Shown: piece by piece, positions 21,801 through 36,800 of the stretch
How the letters are laid out: each line of letters begins with the position of its first letter
How positions within the stretch are numbered: the stretch's first letter is position 1
Assembly (NCBI GenBank): GCA_026225945.1
Contig: JAMJFZ010002594.1
Span: forward strand, 1,512,001 to 1,576,000
Length of the DNA stretch: 64,000 nt
Source of the DNA: Cricetomys ansorgei
Taxonomy: Eukaryota > Chordata > Mammalia > Rodentia > Nesomyidae
Reading direction: 5' to 3'
Notes under the pieces: model-generated
Seen by the model: the letters and a program-made list of their open reading frames with translations, nothing else
Told to the model about the DNA's origin: nothing
Databases searched by the model: none
Translations under genes and position numbers: made by a program

Positions 21801-24800
21801 TCGGAGCCTTTGCTTCTTGCAGCAAGGTACAAGAGGGCTGCACCTTCCAAACCCCCTGTGCTCTTCCCCTGGTCTCCCCCTGCAGCTGCTCAGGAGGGGC
21901 TCTGGGAGCTGCTAAGGGTATTTGGTGCAGGTCAGCAGATGAGACAGGACAGTTTTGCCGCCAGTGGGCCGGCACCTGCCAGCCATCCCGGCAGAGGGAG
22001 GGAGAGGCTAAAAATGAATTTCTTGGTTCAAGTGCTTGGGAAGTTTGGGGTGATCCAGTCCAGGGATAGTTGTATTTGGGGGCCAACAATGTCACCCAGG
22101 ACCCTGTGTCTTCCTGGTGAGATGAGGAAACCTGAGCCCTCGTTCACCTCTGGAGCTGGCATTCTGTGAAGAGCTGGTTGTATTCCGCAAGGCCTCAGAA
22201 CGCCCTCTCTGGCTGGCGGCCATCCAGAAAGCCCCCATGTCCCTGCTCATGCCGCCCTGAATAAGACTGCAGCTGCTAGGATGCTGTGGGGCTGTGCCAC
22301 AGGGCTCAGCGGAGGCCATCGGACGAAACCCAGCACAGACCTGGATTGACCCTCCCAACCGTCCCCAGGTCCCTGAGGCTGGTGAAACGCCACCGCGTCT
22401 TCCGGCGGTTGTTCAGGAGACACAGGGGTGGCAAATCACTCACTAGTCGTGAGATGTCCATGCTACAACCCAGACGTTGGCTTCAAACTCAGCCCTGCTT
22501 CTTTACTGGAGCCGAAACCAACAATCCGTGGGTCCTTACGAAATGTGCTCCGCCCTGGGGCAGCGTGGGACCCTCTCCGGCGACTGCCCCTGACACAGTC
22601 TCCTATGTAGCGGTGCCGCTGCCCCCGCTCGCCCTAAGCGGACCACCACGTCGTAGGAGTTGAGTTGGAATGGCTGAGTCTTGCCCGGCTGCGTCCCTGT
22701 CCTGGGTAGACAGCAGATCTCCCCTCCAGCTCTGGTTTCCCATCAGCCTGAGAAGCCAGCCTCACTGGGAGCCACCCCACCCCTTGCTGCTGTGTTTTCG
22801 AGGTCCTGAGAGCTCTGAATGCTGACAGTGGGATTTCTTTCTTTCAATGGTTGAGAAGTTTGGGGAATGGATTCTAGTTCCTTCTTCGGGGGCGCCGGGA
22901 GGGGCGGGGGGGGGGTGCGGACAGACTGTGGGCATCTCTGAAAGGGCCACAGCAAGGCCACGGTTAAGACTAGATGGGAGCCAGGTGTGGACGTCTGCGA
23001 TTCCAGCACTAGAGGTGTGGAGGCAGGAGGATCAGGGCTTCCAGGTCGTCTGCGGCTGCACAGTGAGTTTGAAGCCAGCCTGGACTACATGATTTGCCCC
23101 CACCCAATAATATACACCAGATCCCTGGAGACCTGGTGATCTAGAGGTCAGGCACTGGATGCGTTTCCCTCTGGTTATTTTTGGTTAGTGTATTATGCTT
23201 AATTAGTAAAACTCTAGCAGCTCCCAATTACTGAACATGGATTCCAAATGCTTCCCCTCATCTTGTTCGATCATAAAGCAACCCCCCCCCCATGCATTAG
23301 GCAGCTGTTGGACACCACTGATAAGGAGACCGAAGCCCAGAGAGGTTAATAAACACAGACGAGGTCACACAGCCTAGAATCAACCCCTAATAAAATTAGC
23401 TAGAAAAATAAACCTATAAAGTGAAAGGGGATAAAAGCAGATTTCTTGGTTCGAGTGTTCGGGAAGGTGGGGTGAGCAGGTTCAGGTACAGCTATATCCA
23501 GCGATTCCGGCGAGGTCATCAGCCTCTGCCTCCATCTCTGTGTGTTGCCTTCTGCTGTGTTGTTGGCTCTGCGAGGAGGCAGCCTGTTGCCCAGCATCCC
23601 CAGGGGCTCAGCCAACAGGAGAGAGAACTTCCCGGGCTTTGGGTCAGGTCCAGCCTGGGTCACATGATCCTTTTGTGCCCCCAAGGCAGAGGAGAGGAGC
23701 ATGGGTAGGAAATGGAGCCGGGGCTGGAAGCACAGCTGCCTGCAGCCAGCAGGGAGACTGGTCTCCCTTGGTAGAGGAACATCCTGCCCAGCCCGCTTCA
23801 TCCAGCCTGCAGGACACTGGAGGGCAGGGCAGCTGGGGTGAGGTGGGCAGACTCACACTGTGCGCCCCAGGAAAGGGAGGAACAGGCCCTGCACCCCTTC
23901 AGAGGATCACACCCTGACCTCATCCCCTCCCGGGAGCCCTGCCCCAAGCCATCACTTGGGGTCACTGTGCCTCTGACACTGGCAGGACGGCAGGGCACAG
24001 GAGCAGGCAGTGTGGTTTCCTGTTCCTGAACATGCCCCGTGGTCCTAACTCCACCTGTGCTCCAGGCCCCGCCGGGCCACGCCCTCCGGTGAGCCACAAG
24101 TCCTGAGGAGCCGGGTTTGAATCTAGAGCATATGTGAACAACTGTCTCCAACAGGGTGGATGGTGAAGGCTGACACCTGAGCTTGTCCCTTGATGGCCAC
24201 ATGTGTACAGTGGCGCACACACATACACACACATAAACACACACACAGGAATACACATAACACACACACACACATACACACACACATACACACACACATA
24301 CACACATACACACACATGCACACACACATACACACACACGCACATACATACACATACACACATGCACTCACATATGCACACACACATACACACACATATA
24401 CACATGCGCACATATACACAAACACAGACACACACACGTACACACACAGGAACACGCACACATACACATGAACACACACATGCACACACATATACACATT
24501 CACACACGTGTGGTGCAAAAATATCCCAGCCATCTGAGGGACAGGCCTGTGTGTCATCTCTGAGATGTTTAAATGGAGGCCCAGAGAAAGCAGCGACTTA
24601 CCCGAGGACACACAGCAGGGAGCAGATGGCTGCAGGATCGGAAGCCATCCTTAGGTCAGGGAAGATGGCGTCCGTGTCTGCTGTAGCCGTGTTTTAAACA
24701 ACCCCTGCCTGAGAGTTTTGCTGATTTTTCCACACCCTCCCGAGTTTGGGGGTTCTTTGCTTAGAATCTGCATCTTGCTCATCCTCAGGGCTGTGCATCT

Positions 24801-27800
24801 GGACCGTTGGCTGGGAGCTGGGTGCACCTGGGGGAAGGCTGGCGGCTCTTGGGGGTGTGGGCGGCATCTGAAGCACGCTGAGGCTCGTTTCTCAGGGAGC
24901 GGAGGAGGCTGGGGCTCTTCCCATGAGACGGTGGGGGGTGGTGCTTTTCATCAGGGGCGTGGGCACTGATGGAGGAGGTACGGGACTGGCTGCAGAGACG
25001 TCATGTGCTGTCGAGAACACCTTTCTCCGCGGTTGCCCACAGTGCAAGGTTGCCGGTCTCACGTGTGAGACACCCCTGCTTAGAGGAAGTAGACCTGTAG
25101 ACCGCTGTTGAATAAATGAATGAATGAATGAATGAATGAGGCAGTTTACCGTATGCAGGGCCCAGGGTGGACTGATAATACAGGCTGAGGATCTACACCC
25201 TCCCACTGCCAAGCTGAGTGATCCGCAGAAAGTCATTTAACCGCAGCAGGTCTCAGTTTCCTCATCTGTAAAATGGAGCCCTGCCCATCTTACTGAGTCA
25301 GCGTCAGGATTGAATGAAGTTGTGCCTAGGAGCAGCACAGCTCCCGTGCACATTGTGTGCTCCACAGAGAGTGCTCCCTGGCTGGTGCTCCCCGGAGAGT
25401 GCTCCCCTGGGTGAGTGCTCCACGCTGCAGGGTTACTACTCACAACACCCTGCAGCCAGTGTGGGAAATGTGTTGAGCATAGTCCTCTTGGGATTGCGGG
25501 GGGCTGGGGTGGGGTGGAGGGGTGTTAAAATACTCAAACCCCCTTATTTGCATAGCATTTGCATAGAGCCTGTGCACACCCTCCTGTGACCTCTAGCAGG
25601 AACTTGCCCTGGGAGCCAGGGGTAGTCTCCTGGAGCTGAGGACAGAGACAGGAGGGATGCCTGGGCAGAGGTGAGGCGTGGAAGTCCCATGTCCTCTGGC
25701 TCCTGAAGAACTGGGGTGACCCTTGTGAGGGAACTCAGGGCTGGGGGAGGGGGGAGGTAGGTGGAGCCACCATGGAAACAGAGCATTCTGGGGCAGGCTG
25801 TCTCTTCCTCCTCCAGGTCTGCTTGTGACTCTCAAATACTCCCCTACCCTACCCACACCTCAGCCCCCCAACTCTCCCTGCCTCACCCATAGCAAATGAG
25901 AAGCCTAGAAGCTGCCATCTTTGCCTGCCTCACGCATGCCCCTTCCTTCCTGGAGCTCTGTAGGAGCAACTGCAGGCAGATTCTTCTCCTGCTTTACAGC
26001 TGGGGAAACTGAGGCCCACAGTAGTAATTTCAACTGGCCTTTCAGATTGTGGGACATCACCGAGTTCTCAGGCTGCAGGGATCCTGGGATCCGAACTTGG
26101 CTTGGCGAGCACTTTACCTAAGTTAGCCATCTTCTCGGCCCCGTAGTGCCTTTGAGTCACGCGGAATCGTAGGGAAGTCCAGAGGACGCTGAGGGGCCTC
26201 GGGTCGCCCTTCCCTCCTCATAGTTCTCTGATGATGTTACTTTTAAAGCCGTCCAGCCCTCTGGGCCTCCAAGGTAGCACCCTCCTCTGGCAGTCTCAGG
26301 AGGCAGGCAAGGTGCGCAGGGACTCCTGGGCCCAGCACTCACTGCCCAAGCCGGTGCCATCTGGGTTGAAGGCACTTAGCTGAACCCAGTGGAGTCAGCC
26401 GACTTCAGACAAGAGGCAGCTTTGGGGACTTCTTCCCAGACATGGGAGGTCGCAACTCCTTTGGGGGTGGAATGACCCTTTCACAAGGGTCCCCTAAGAC
26501 CATCTGCGCATTACGATTCACAGCAGTAGCAACATCACAGTGATGAAGTAGAAACAAAGATAACTTTCAGTTGGGGTGAGCACAGCACAGGAGCTGTATT
26601 AGAGGGTCTCAGCGTCAGGAGGGCTGAGAGGTAGGGAAGTCTCAGCTCCACTTCACCATGTTCCAAGGGCTCCTTCCTGCTTTATCCCTGTCCCTAAAAC
26701 GCCCTGTTGATCCAGGGCAGCTCTGTGCAGGGTCCTGGGGGAGGAGTTCTGCCTGCAGATTCTGCAATTCTTAGCTCTGGGGGTCAAAGGCTTCAACATA
26801 ACCGGGGGCACTGGGCAGGAGGCGGGAATGTGGGAATTGATTTGGAACCTGGCAGAGCTCCAAATGAGTTGTGGCGGTGTGGACACGTGGTGGTGGGCAT
26901 CAGCAGAAAGATCGCAGGCTAAGGATCAGCCCTCTGGCTTAGGAGGAGAGCTGGGCTTGCCAGCCCGCCCTGACTCCCTCTGGAGATCTGTTCTCCTGTG
27001 CTGTTTAAATATTTACAGGTGGAACACGGGCGGGAGGGGTGGTGTCTGAATGGAGGCAGGTGTGGAGGACTACGTGGAGGGCAGGGCTGCCCCAGCACCA
27101 GCCTTGTCCCTGAGCGGGAACTCACCAGCCGCCCGTCAAGACCCGTGAGCGCCCCCTGTGGAGAGTCCGAGGTATCTCACCTTCGTGGTCCCTAGTAGGC
27201 CTCCTCCTGACCCTTCGACTTTCCCAAAGAGTAAGACATGAGCGCTGGGTAACTCTACTTCCTGGAGGACTTGCTTTTTTTGAGACAGGGTCTCTGTTCC
27301 TTAGACCGCCTGACTACCCTGCCCTTCTCCTGGGTGCTGGAATTCCAGGACTGTGTGTCACCGGGTGTGTCACCATGCCCAGCCTCTGGTGGGCGATTGG
27401 ACTTCTTTTTTTTTTTTAAACTAGTCTCTCTAAATAGCTAAATTGCCCTGGCCAGGCTGACCTTGAGCTCACTCAGTCACTCTGCCTCCTGAGTGCTGGG
27501 ATTAAAGGCATCACCACCTCACCTGGCGATTTTCTTTTCCTATTTTTCCTTATTCACTCCTCAGCACAACACGCCCAATGCCTACGGAGGCCAGAAGGCC
27601 TTTTGGGACAATTGCGAGCCACTGTTGGATGCTGGGGGGAGGGAGGAGGGGGGCTGCAGCCAGTAGCCGAACACCCCAGAGCGGTCACTGGAGAGTAAAA
27701 GCTTACTGATTTTATTGACCCCTGAGGCCTCCCGAAATGCCCCTGGGTGCTGTTGACAGTGTCTTCTATGCATACTCAGCCCTTCTGACTCCCAGCTCAG

Positions 27801-30800
27801 TGTCTCTCTTGGTCTCTGTGCGGGAGAGACTCCCACCCTTAGCCGATGACCCCTATCTCTCACCCTGCTACAGACGATACCCAGGAGAGCCCTTCTCATG
27901 GGGTTCCGTGCTCCTTCGGTACTTAGGTGTTCAGACAGAGCTGGAAGCCGAGTGCCAGGCCTGGTGTTCAGAGAGAACCAAGTTCGAATCCCGGCTGTGC
28001 TCTTTCCAGTCTGCGTGACTCTTGGGAAAGTACTCAGCTCTCTGAGCCACACATAGAGTTTCCTCTTGTGGTGATTTTACAGGGATGACCACTCAGGCAC
28101 AGTTTATAGCCAACCGAAAGTCTTTATTCCAGTCTGCTGGGACTACACTCAGGTATTCGGGACCTACGCGTCGTGCTGAGTGTTCCCGGTATCTTGCTTG
28201 GCAGGTGTTAGGGGGTAGCTTTCCCTGTGCAGACAGGCAGTTTAACAGAAGCGGAGATAAGTTAGCTGGGCATTTTGACCTCAGGTTCCTAAAACAGAGC
28301 TGGGTCGTTTTCTGTGGGATTCTCCATCAAGAGCTCAAATTCTAGTCAGTCCTAAGACAGCCACAGCAAGAATACAAGGTGGAGGGGCCTCTGCTGGGGT
28401 GGAACCCCACACGTGCCAAGTACGTGACCGGTGCCTGAGCCACACGCCTCGGCTTATACGCAGAGTACAGGCAATGCTGCGTGTGTGGGCAGTGAGGATG
28501 GCTTTGCTCACAAGCAGCGAGGCCACAGCGCTGGCCCAGGAAAACCTCCTCTCTCTTCCTTGAGGCTGAAGAGCTCAGTAACTTGTTGTGAGACAAGGTA
28601 CTAATTAGAACAAGGGCCCTGGGTTGGACTCCTTGAACCTTAGGTGAATTATCTAGAAAAGACGGGGAAAAAAATCTCATGCCTCAGTTTCCCCGCCGGT
28701 AAAGGAAACTGAACCTCACTAGAAGGACTGTGGGAATTTGCAAACTGCCTAGCCGTGACCTTGATCATCACCAGTGCCTGCTGTGGGGTTGGGGATGGAG
28801 CTCAGTCGGTAGAGTTGCTGCCCCTGAGCCTGAGGCCCTGGATTCCAGCCATGGTGCCCCCTACATACAACCAACCAGGAGTGGTGATTCAGGCCTGTAA
28901 TCCTAAAACTTGGGGGGTGGAGGCAAGGAGATCTGGAGCTCAAGGTCACCCTCAGCTGCATAGAAAGTTTGAGGCCAGCCTGGGCTACATGAGACCTTTC
29001 TTCAAAAATAAAGTGCCTACTGTGTGCTGCGGGTGCCATGCCAGCTCTTTCATCTGTGTCGCCCTGGTGGAAGCAGGGCAGGGTGGAGGGTCCCACCTCA
29101 CAGGAGGGCACCTGGAGGGACCAGCACAGTGGACCCAGCTCGGGGCGGGGGGGCTAGTAAGCTGAGACAAGGTCTGTGTGGTTCTGGGATGGCATCTCCG
29201 TCACCCCGTGTGACCAAAGCTTGGACCACAGGCCTGAGGCCCAGGGTAAATGGGGCTGAGTTGGCCTCTGACCCTCCTCCCAGGGCTGCCTGGCTCCTGG
29301 TTTGTCCAAAGGGCTCCTCTGCCTTAGGTGAGCACAGCCCCCTGCGTGAAGACAGCGCCCTCCCCCTCCGGCTGCGGTGACCTGTGAGAAGCCCCGCCCC
29401 TGTGGCTATCCTCCAGACTTTTTAATGTCATTAACTTCTGCCTAACCGCCTAGCCCGACCCGGGCCGGCACCGGCGCGGGCCTCACTTGAACCCACCCCT
29501 TGTTTCTGACAAGCGACAGCCCTGGGGTCTGTGCTGTGAAACCTCAGGAAAGAGAATCAAGCTCTGAGTCCCTATCACGGCCGTCAATAGATGGCTTTGG
29601 ACGTGAGGCAGTGCGTGCATACAGGCAGGTCGGGGTGCCAAAAGGAAACAGATGGTTTCCCCAAACTGCTCGCAGGAAAGGGGATTTAATAAGGAGGTTG
29701 CTGGTTGGAGAGAGGGCCTGGGGTGAGAGCTCTCACGCAGGAGAGTGGAACAGAGCAGGGGACCAGGGAGCAGCACTTCCCTTCGCGATGACCTGGCTAG
29801 GGGAGGAGGCAGAAGAGGGAGGCAGCAGGACTGGGGGAGCCTGGACAACACCTCTCATAGCTCCTGACCCTTCCCTCTGGGAAGATCTGTGGACATCCCT
29901 GACCCGGGTCCTTAGAACGCTGAGGGAGGGCATTGAGTCCAGCCTCCGCGGCTCCCCGGACCTCCGGCCTCTGGGATTCCCTGGACCTCTGGCCTCTGCA
30001 GCTCCCTGGACCTCGTATCTGGTTCAGCTCTTTGGACCCACAGCCCCCAGATCGGCCCTGTCTCGCCCATTCCCGCAGCTCTCTCTGGATCTGACTGACA
30101 GAGGCCAGGCCCCCGTCCGACCTGGCTGTGAGCTCAGGGTGATCAGGCCCCTGTTCCCTGTGATGCTCTTGCCCATGATCCCCACACTCACACTGCTGCT
30201 CAGCAGTCTTGGATGGAGATGAGTTCAGTACTCACGCACAAGGAAGGGGGGTGAGCAGAGGGACGGAGGGAAGTGTGCCTCTGTGGGCGCCTCAGGAGGG
30301 CTGGGAGGGACCTTCAGAGCTGCCCAAGGGAGACAAAGGTGCCAGATCATACACCCCACAGATGGCAGAATTGGGCTACTCTGGGAAGGGAAGACATGGG
30401 GCCTGGGAAGAGGAGTTGCTTGGTAACCGAGTGGCTCATTGGTTCTGTCAAAGGTATAAAGACTAGAAGGTTGTGGATCCTGGTGCTGCTGATGACAGGT
30501 GCTTTCATTTGCTTGGGCTACTGTAACAAAATGCCACAGGCAGAGTGACTTACAAAGCAGAAAGGTGCTGTCTTGCAGTTCTGAAGGCTGAAGCCCGAGG
30601 CTATGAAGGAAGGCTGGGTCTGAGCCTCTCTTCTTGGCATCTCGATGGCATCTTCTCTGTTGTCCTCTGGCCATCTTCCTCTGGCCCCTCCTAGTTCCCT
30701 CTCCGTATGGGGACACCGGTCATGCTAGAGTAGGGGCCACCCAATGACCTGATTTTAAAGACTGTCTTTTCAAATGCACTCATATTCTGTCCTAGTAGGA

Positions 30801-33800
30801 GGAGTGTTTTATAACATAACCAGTCTGGGGGAGAAGGGGCACACAGCAGTACCCCGCTGTGGCGGCTCACCAAAGAAGGCGAGGAGGCGTTCTCATACAT
30901 GCAACCTCTGCTAGAACTCGGCAGAGGGAACCACCGTCCTGGCCAGCGCCATACTGGACAGTGGAACGCTGAGCATCTGAGCTCAGTGTTCTTACTCTTT
31001 CAGAGGCTCCTCTACTGATAGCACGTCCAGATCATAAGCAACCAAACACCCCCCACAGAAATCCAACACCGGCAGACAATGCAGAACGGTAAGACCTAGG
31101 GCAGCCCCTCACCCAACAACAGTGCATAAAAACACTTAAACATAACTAAAAATAAACTTCCACAACAGGGACACAGCCCAGCCCACAGCCGGTCGTGGAG
31201 GTGATCTGTCACAGCAGGAGAATTCAGGGGTGCAAGAGAAAGATCAGAGGAAGGGATGGGAGGAGATGAGACGTTCTAGAAAGTAGAGTCGGGCAGATCT
31301 CTGAAGCTGAGAAGGTAAACCGAGGTCCCGTGGGGCAGTGCCAAGGGTGCCCACCACTTGGGAGTAGAACTTACCGAGGCTGGTTCTTTGCTTCTCCCTG
31401 AGCCCTGAGCCCAGAGAGAAAGTTGGGGACCTGCCACATGTCCTAAGGAGGCTCGTGGCTTCCTTTTGGGACACGGAGCAGATGGGGCCTGGCATCTCCG
31501 CACACACGGGCAGGAGGCTGGGCTCCTGCGTCAGAGCAGCCCTGGGGAACTGGCAGATGGCCGCCTCCGAGGAACAGGAGGACACTGTCAGCAGAGCCAC
31601 ACCTGCTTCAGACACGGCGGCCACTGCAGAAGGCTGGAGCGCCACCCGGTAGGGGTGTCAGCTGGTTAGTGGGACCCCTCAGCTGTCCCACCGGGGCAGG
31701 AAGGTCAGGCCAGGACTCAGGACATGAGCTGGTAGAGCCACACTCAGGCAAGGTCAGCCGGCTACTGCCCACCCACCGAATCTAGCCCTCTGCTTGCTTT
31801 TATTTATTTATTTACTTTTCTTACGTTATTTATTGTGTGGGGCGTGCATGCAGAGGCCAGAGGACAACGTATGAAAGTCTATTCTCTCCTTCCCTTCCCA
31901 GGGATCGAACTCAGATGGTCAGGCTTGGTGGCAAGCCCCTTTACCCACTCAGCCAGCTTGCAGGCCCAATTAGTTCCTTTTATATCTGCCCCCAGGCTTT
32001 ATTATTTTCTCCCTTCTGTTGCTTTGGGTTTATTTCTCCCTCTTTGCTAATTCCTAAGAAGCAAAGGTCACCTGTAGCCTGAGGTCTTCTACACTACACT
32101 CTCCCCTCAGCGGTGCCCTCCCGTGTAGGTCTCCACATACCACGCGTTCACGTTCCCCTCGGGGTGTCTGCTGACACCTCCTGCGGCCTCCGCGACTGGC
32201 AGCCCAGCTGTTGCGTCTCTGCACATTTCTGGATCTTCCCGTTTCTGCTCTGCCCTTGACTTCCCGTTTCATTCCGCTGTGTTCATGAAAGATTTGGTTG
32301 GAAGTGGGGCTCTGCGGTCGAGTGCTTGCCTCGTGTGTGTATGTGTGTGTATGCGTGTGTGCGTGTGTGCGTGTGTGCGTGCGTGTGTGCGTGTGTGCGT
32401 GTGTGCGTGTGTGCGTGCGTGCGTGTGTGCGTGTGTGTGTGTGCGTGTGTGCGTGCGTGTGTATGTGCGTGTGTGTGTGTGCATGTGTGTGTGTATGGGT
32501 GTGTGCGTGTGTGTGTGTATGTGTGTGTGCGTGTGCGTGTGTGCGTGTGTGTGTATGGGTGTGTGCGTGTGTGTGTGCGTGTGCGTGTGTGCGTGTGTGT
32601 GTGTATGGGTGTGTGCGTGTGTGCGTGTGTGAGTGAGTGGGGGGGAGGGCCTGGGTTCAAGGCCCAAAGTCACTTCTGTAACTCAGGGCGATTCCCTGAG
32701 TGCGGAGGGTTGTCTGACAGAGCGCTGGCGTCCTGTCTGCAGCTTCGGGAGGCAAACCGCAGCATTGGGGGCACCCTCGGGCAGGTGTGTGGTGAGCTGC
32801 GAGAAAACGGAGCGGGGACCCTGTGGATGGATCGGGTCTTGGCGTCCTTCGTCCTATATGAGATGTCCCGGGATGGACTTCTGGGACAGGCCTTTGGATC
32901 GCCTCTTGACCTCAGTCTCACGGTGGGGAAACTGAGGCCTAGAGAGAAGGGCTTTGCTTGAGTCCCTCAACGCCTCTAGGCACAGTGGGTTGCAGGTCCA
33001 GAGGTCATCCAAGCCCCAGAGGTCCCTGCTGTTCGGAAGCCAGTTTCCCACAGACCTTGCCCTACTTTCTGGAGTCACTCAGCAAATGCATGGCAGGGAA
33101 CGAGCAGGGTGAGGAAGGCCACAGCCCGTGATTGGGGCCTAGGCTTGGAGTCCATCCATCTTCATCTGTCCCATCCCCCATTCCTGGGACAGGTGGACTC
33201 TCCTGAGCCTCCGTTTCTCAAAGCTCACTCAAAACCTGCTGGGTTCCCATGCAGGGATTTGAACTCAGGTTTCCCGGATCCTGTAATTGACTGTCCCCAT
33301 GCTGTCCTCTTAATTCCTTCATGTTCAGACTCACTTCCCCGTGCATTCAAGGGATCTTTCCTGAGCATTAATATGCACCATGGATGAGGCGAAAGGCAAG
33401 GCAGGGGGACGTGTATTCTGGAGGGGAGGTGCAGGCAGGGCGCTGTAGGAATCAGAGCAGGAATGGTGGTGAGACCTTTGAAGGATCTGTGACCCAAGGT
33501 GGGCAGGGAACAATTTGGGGAACTGTGGGCAGGGCAGGGGGTTTTCCGTGACATATGGAAGAGGTGCCGGACCTCCATGCAAACGAGACAAAGTGGGAGC
33601 ATCAGACGCAGAGCGGCCTGAGACCGAGAGGCTGTGGAAGGAAAAGGGGGTCACCCAGACGCCCCGACAGACCGCGGGGCTGCAGCAGTGCATCCGGTCA
33701 GTCTCTTCCACTCCTGTGCGCCCTGCAGGTGAAGCAGATCATGGAGGAGGCCGTGACCCGCAAGTTCGTGCACGAGGACAGCAGCCACATCATCTCCTTC

Positions 33801-36800
33801 TGTGGTGAGTGTGAGCGGTGGCCACCGTGGTGGACGCGGGGGGGTGGGGGGGTGCCGGGGAGCGCGGGGGCGGGGCGGCTTCCCGGCAGCTGCAGCGGGG
33901 CAGGCGTACCTGCGAGCCAGCCCCTTGCATCACCACTTTAAGCTCTGTGACTCTGGAGTTATTTTGGGATCCCAGAGACTCTGCGGGAGGAAGCGGATTT
34001 GGAAATGGAGAGCTGTGGGAGAAGGGGTTGAGGACGCCTCCGTGTCCCGCTGAGGGACCAGCAGGGCTCGCTCCACACTGACTCATCCCTCTGAGGCACA
34101 GGGATGGTCTCAGCCCTCTCTGCCCCCCTCCCACCTCTGCGTATGCAGGTAAAGGATGGAGTAAATGAGGGCCAGGGTGCAGCTCAGTTGGTGGCGTGTT
34201 TGCCTCAAATGCAGCAAGCCCGTGACCCCAGCATCACAGGAAGCCAGGCATGGCGCACACGCCCATCACCCAGCACCAGTGATGGAGGCAGGAGGGTCAG
34301 AAACTCAAGTTCATCCTCAGCTACGTGTTGGTTCCAGGCCAGCCTGGGCTACAGAAGACCCTGTAACAGAAAATTGGGTGTGGGGGACAAACGTCCACTG
34401 GGGTGTCTTGAGTCTCACACGGAACACATGGGGCCCAGAAGGCTTGGGGCCCAGAGTGTGTCCGGCTCATGGTGGGTACCTGATTTGACGTGGGAACTCC
34501 TGTCTTTCTCCTTGCCTCACGGGGAAATGCACGGTGTAACCGTCCATCGCAGAGGGAGCGAGAGCAGGAACTCAGGCAGGAGCAGATGCAGAGGCCATGG
34601 AGGGGTGCTGCTCACTGGCTTGCTCATCATGGCTTGCTCAATCTGCTTTCTTATAGAACCCAGGACCACCAGCCAGGGATGGCCCCACCCACAATGGGCT
34701 GGCCCCTCCCCATCAATCCCTAACTAAGAAAACTTGGTGTTATGGAGGCATTTTCTCAATTGAGGTTCCCTTCTGTCAGATGAATGTAGTTTGTGTCAAG
34801 TTGACATGAAATCTAGATCAGTGGTTCTCAGCCTTCCTGACTCTGCTGCGACCCTTTAATACAGGTCCTCGTGCTGTGGTGACTCCACCATAGTTATCTT
34901 TGTTGCTACTTCATAACTGAAATGTTGCTACTGTTATGAATTGTAATGTAAGTACCTGATGTGCAGATGGTCTTAGGCGACCCTGTGAAAGGGTCATGTG
35001 ACCCCCAAATGGTTGAGACCCACAGGTTGAGAACCGCTGCTCTAGACAGAACACTGGTGATAGATGGTGATGGTGGTGATGGTGGTGATGATGGTGATGA
35101 TGATGATGGTGGTGATGGTGATGATGATGATGGTGGTGATGATGGTGATGATGATGATGGTGATGGTGATGATGGTGATGGTGGTGATGGTGATGGTGAT
35201 GATGATGATGATGGTGATGATGATGGTGATGATGGTGGTGGTGATGGTGATGGTGGTGATGATGATGGTGGTGATGATGGTGGTGATGGTGGTGGTGATG
35301 ATGATGGTGGTGATGGTGATGATGGTGATGATGATGGTGATGATGGTGGTGGTGATGATGATGGTGGTGATGGTGGTGATGGTGATGATGATGGTGATGA
35401 TGGTGGTGGTGATGGTGGTGATGGTGGTGATGATGATGATGGTGGTGATGGTGGTGATGGTGGTGATGATGATGGTGGTGATGATGGTGATGATGATGAT
35501 GGTGGTGATGGTGATGATGATGGTGATGATGGTGGTGGTGATGGTGGTGATGATGATGATGGTGATGATGGAGGTGATGATGATGGTGGTGATGGTGATG
35601 ATGATGGTGATGATGGTGGTGGTGATGGTGGTGATGGTGGTGATGATGATGATGGTGGTGATGGTGGTGATGGTGGTGATGATGATGGTGGTGATGATGG
35701 TGATGATGATGGTGGTGATGATGATGGTGATGGTGGTGGTGGTGGTGGTGGTGATGAGGATGGTGGCAATAATGACAAAGGCCACAGTTGGTAAACATGA
35801 TGATGCTGACAATGATGTCAATGATGGTGATGTATTGACTTCTCATGAGGTCAGCAGCCCTTCAGTCCAGTTTCCTCTCTCTTCTTGGCAGCAACAACAG
35901 CCAGCATTCATAAAGAGCTCTGTGTGCAGCTCTAAGAATGTCCCATGTGCTTTGTCAGTATCCTAACATCAACCTGATAGGTTACCACTCATTGGGGAAA
36001 CTGAGGCGGGGGTGGGGGGGAGTCACTGCCCACAGTCACGCAGCAGGCTGACAGAGGATGTGAGCAGAGATGGCCAACCTTGGGCCCCGCATGTGTTAAC
36101 CATGAATCTCTCGACAAGTGGACATGGATATGCTTTCTCTGTAGTGTTAGGTCACTCCTGGTGCTAGGTAGTGCGGACAAGCTACTGACCACGGTGTCCC
36201 CACAGCGGCTGTGGAGGCCTGTGTGCTGCACGGGCTGCGGCGGAGGGCTGCCGGCTTCCTAAGAAGCAACAAGATCGCGGCTCTCTTCATGAAGGTGGGC
36301 AAAGGCTTCCCTCCGGCCGAGGAGCTGAGCCGCAAGGTCCAGGATCTGGAGCAACTCATTGAGAGCACGTGAGTGTGGCGTGGGGCGCCGGCTGGGACGG
36401 CTCTGGAGGGCAGTGCGCCTTGCCCTCAGTCTGGTGGCAGCCCTCCCATCCCTTGCTCTTCTCTCCCTCTTGCTCTGCCTTCCTTTCTGCTCCTCAGACC
36501 CACCTGAGGGGTCTTTCCCACCCCAGGGCCTTGGCACATGCTCTGCTGTCTATTCTTGCCTGCCCAGCCCTGTGATGGGTTCTTACAGCGTCCCCCCACC
36601 CCCCACCCCAGCTCTCAGCCCGCTTCTGCCTTCTCTTCCCTCAGCCTGTTTCACTCCTGGTTTTCTTCCTGTGGTAATTACTCACTCGGTCCATCCCCGC
36701 TATGAACTAACCGTCTTGCTGCCTGACAACATGAGCTCAGGCAGCTGCAGCTCCAGCCTCTGGGCATGCTCTTCTGATGGCCGCGCCAGCCTAATAGCCA

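Noticed and set aside
29500..30222. 240-codon frame in Sgsm1 intron 2
   Set aside because: No recognisable domain, Arg/Gly/Pro-biased composition, repeats inside it and no supporting splice or promoter signals.
34906..35966. Poly-His, Asp/Gly, Met/Val and Ser/Pro frames of 260-311 codons
   Set aside because: They are direct translations of the GAT/GGT triplet array and have no start context, splice sites or homologous protein.
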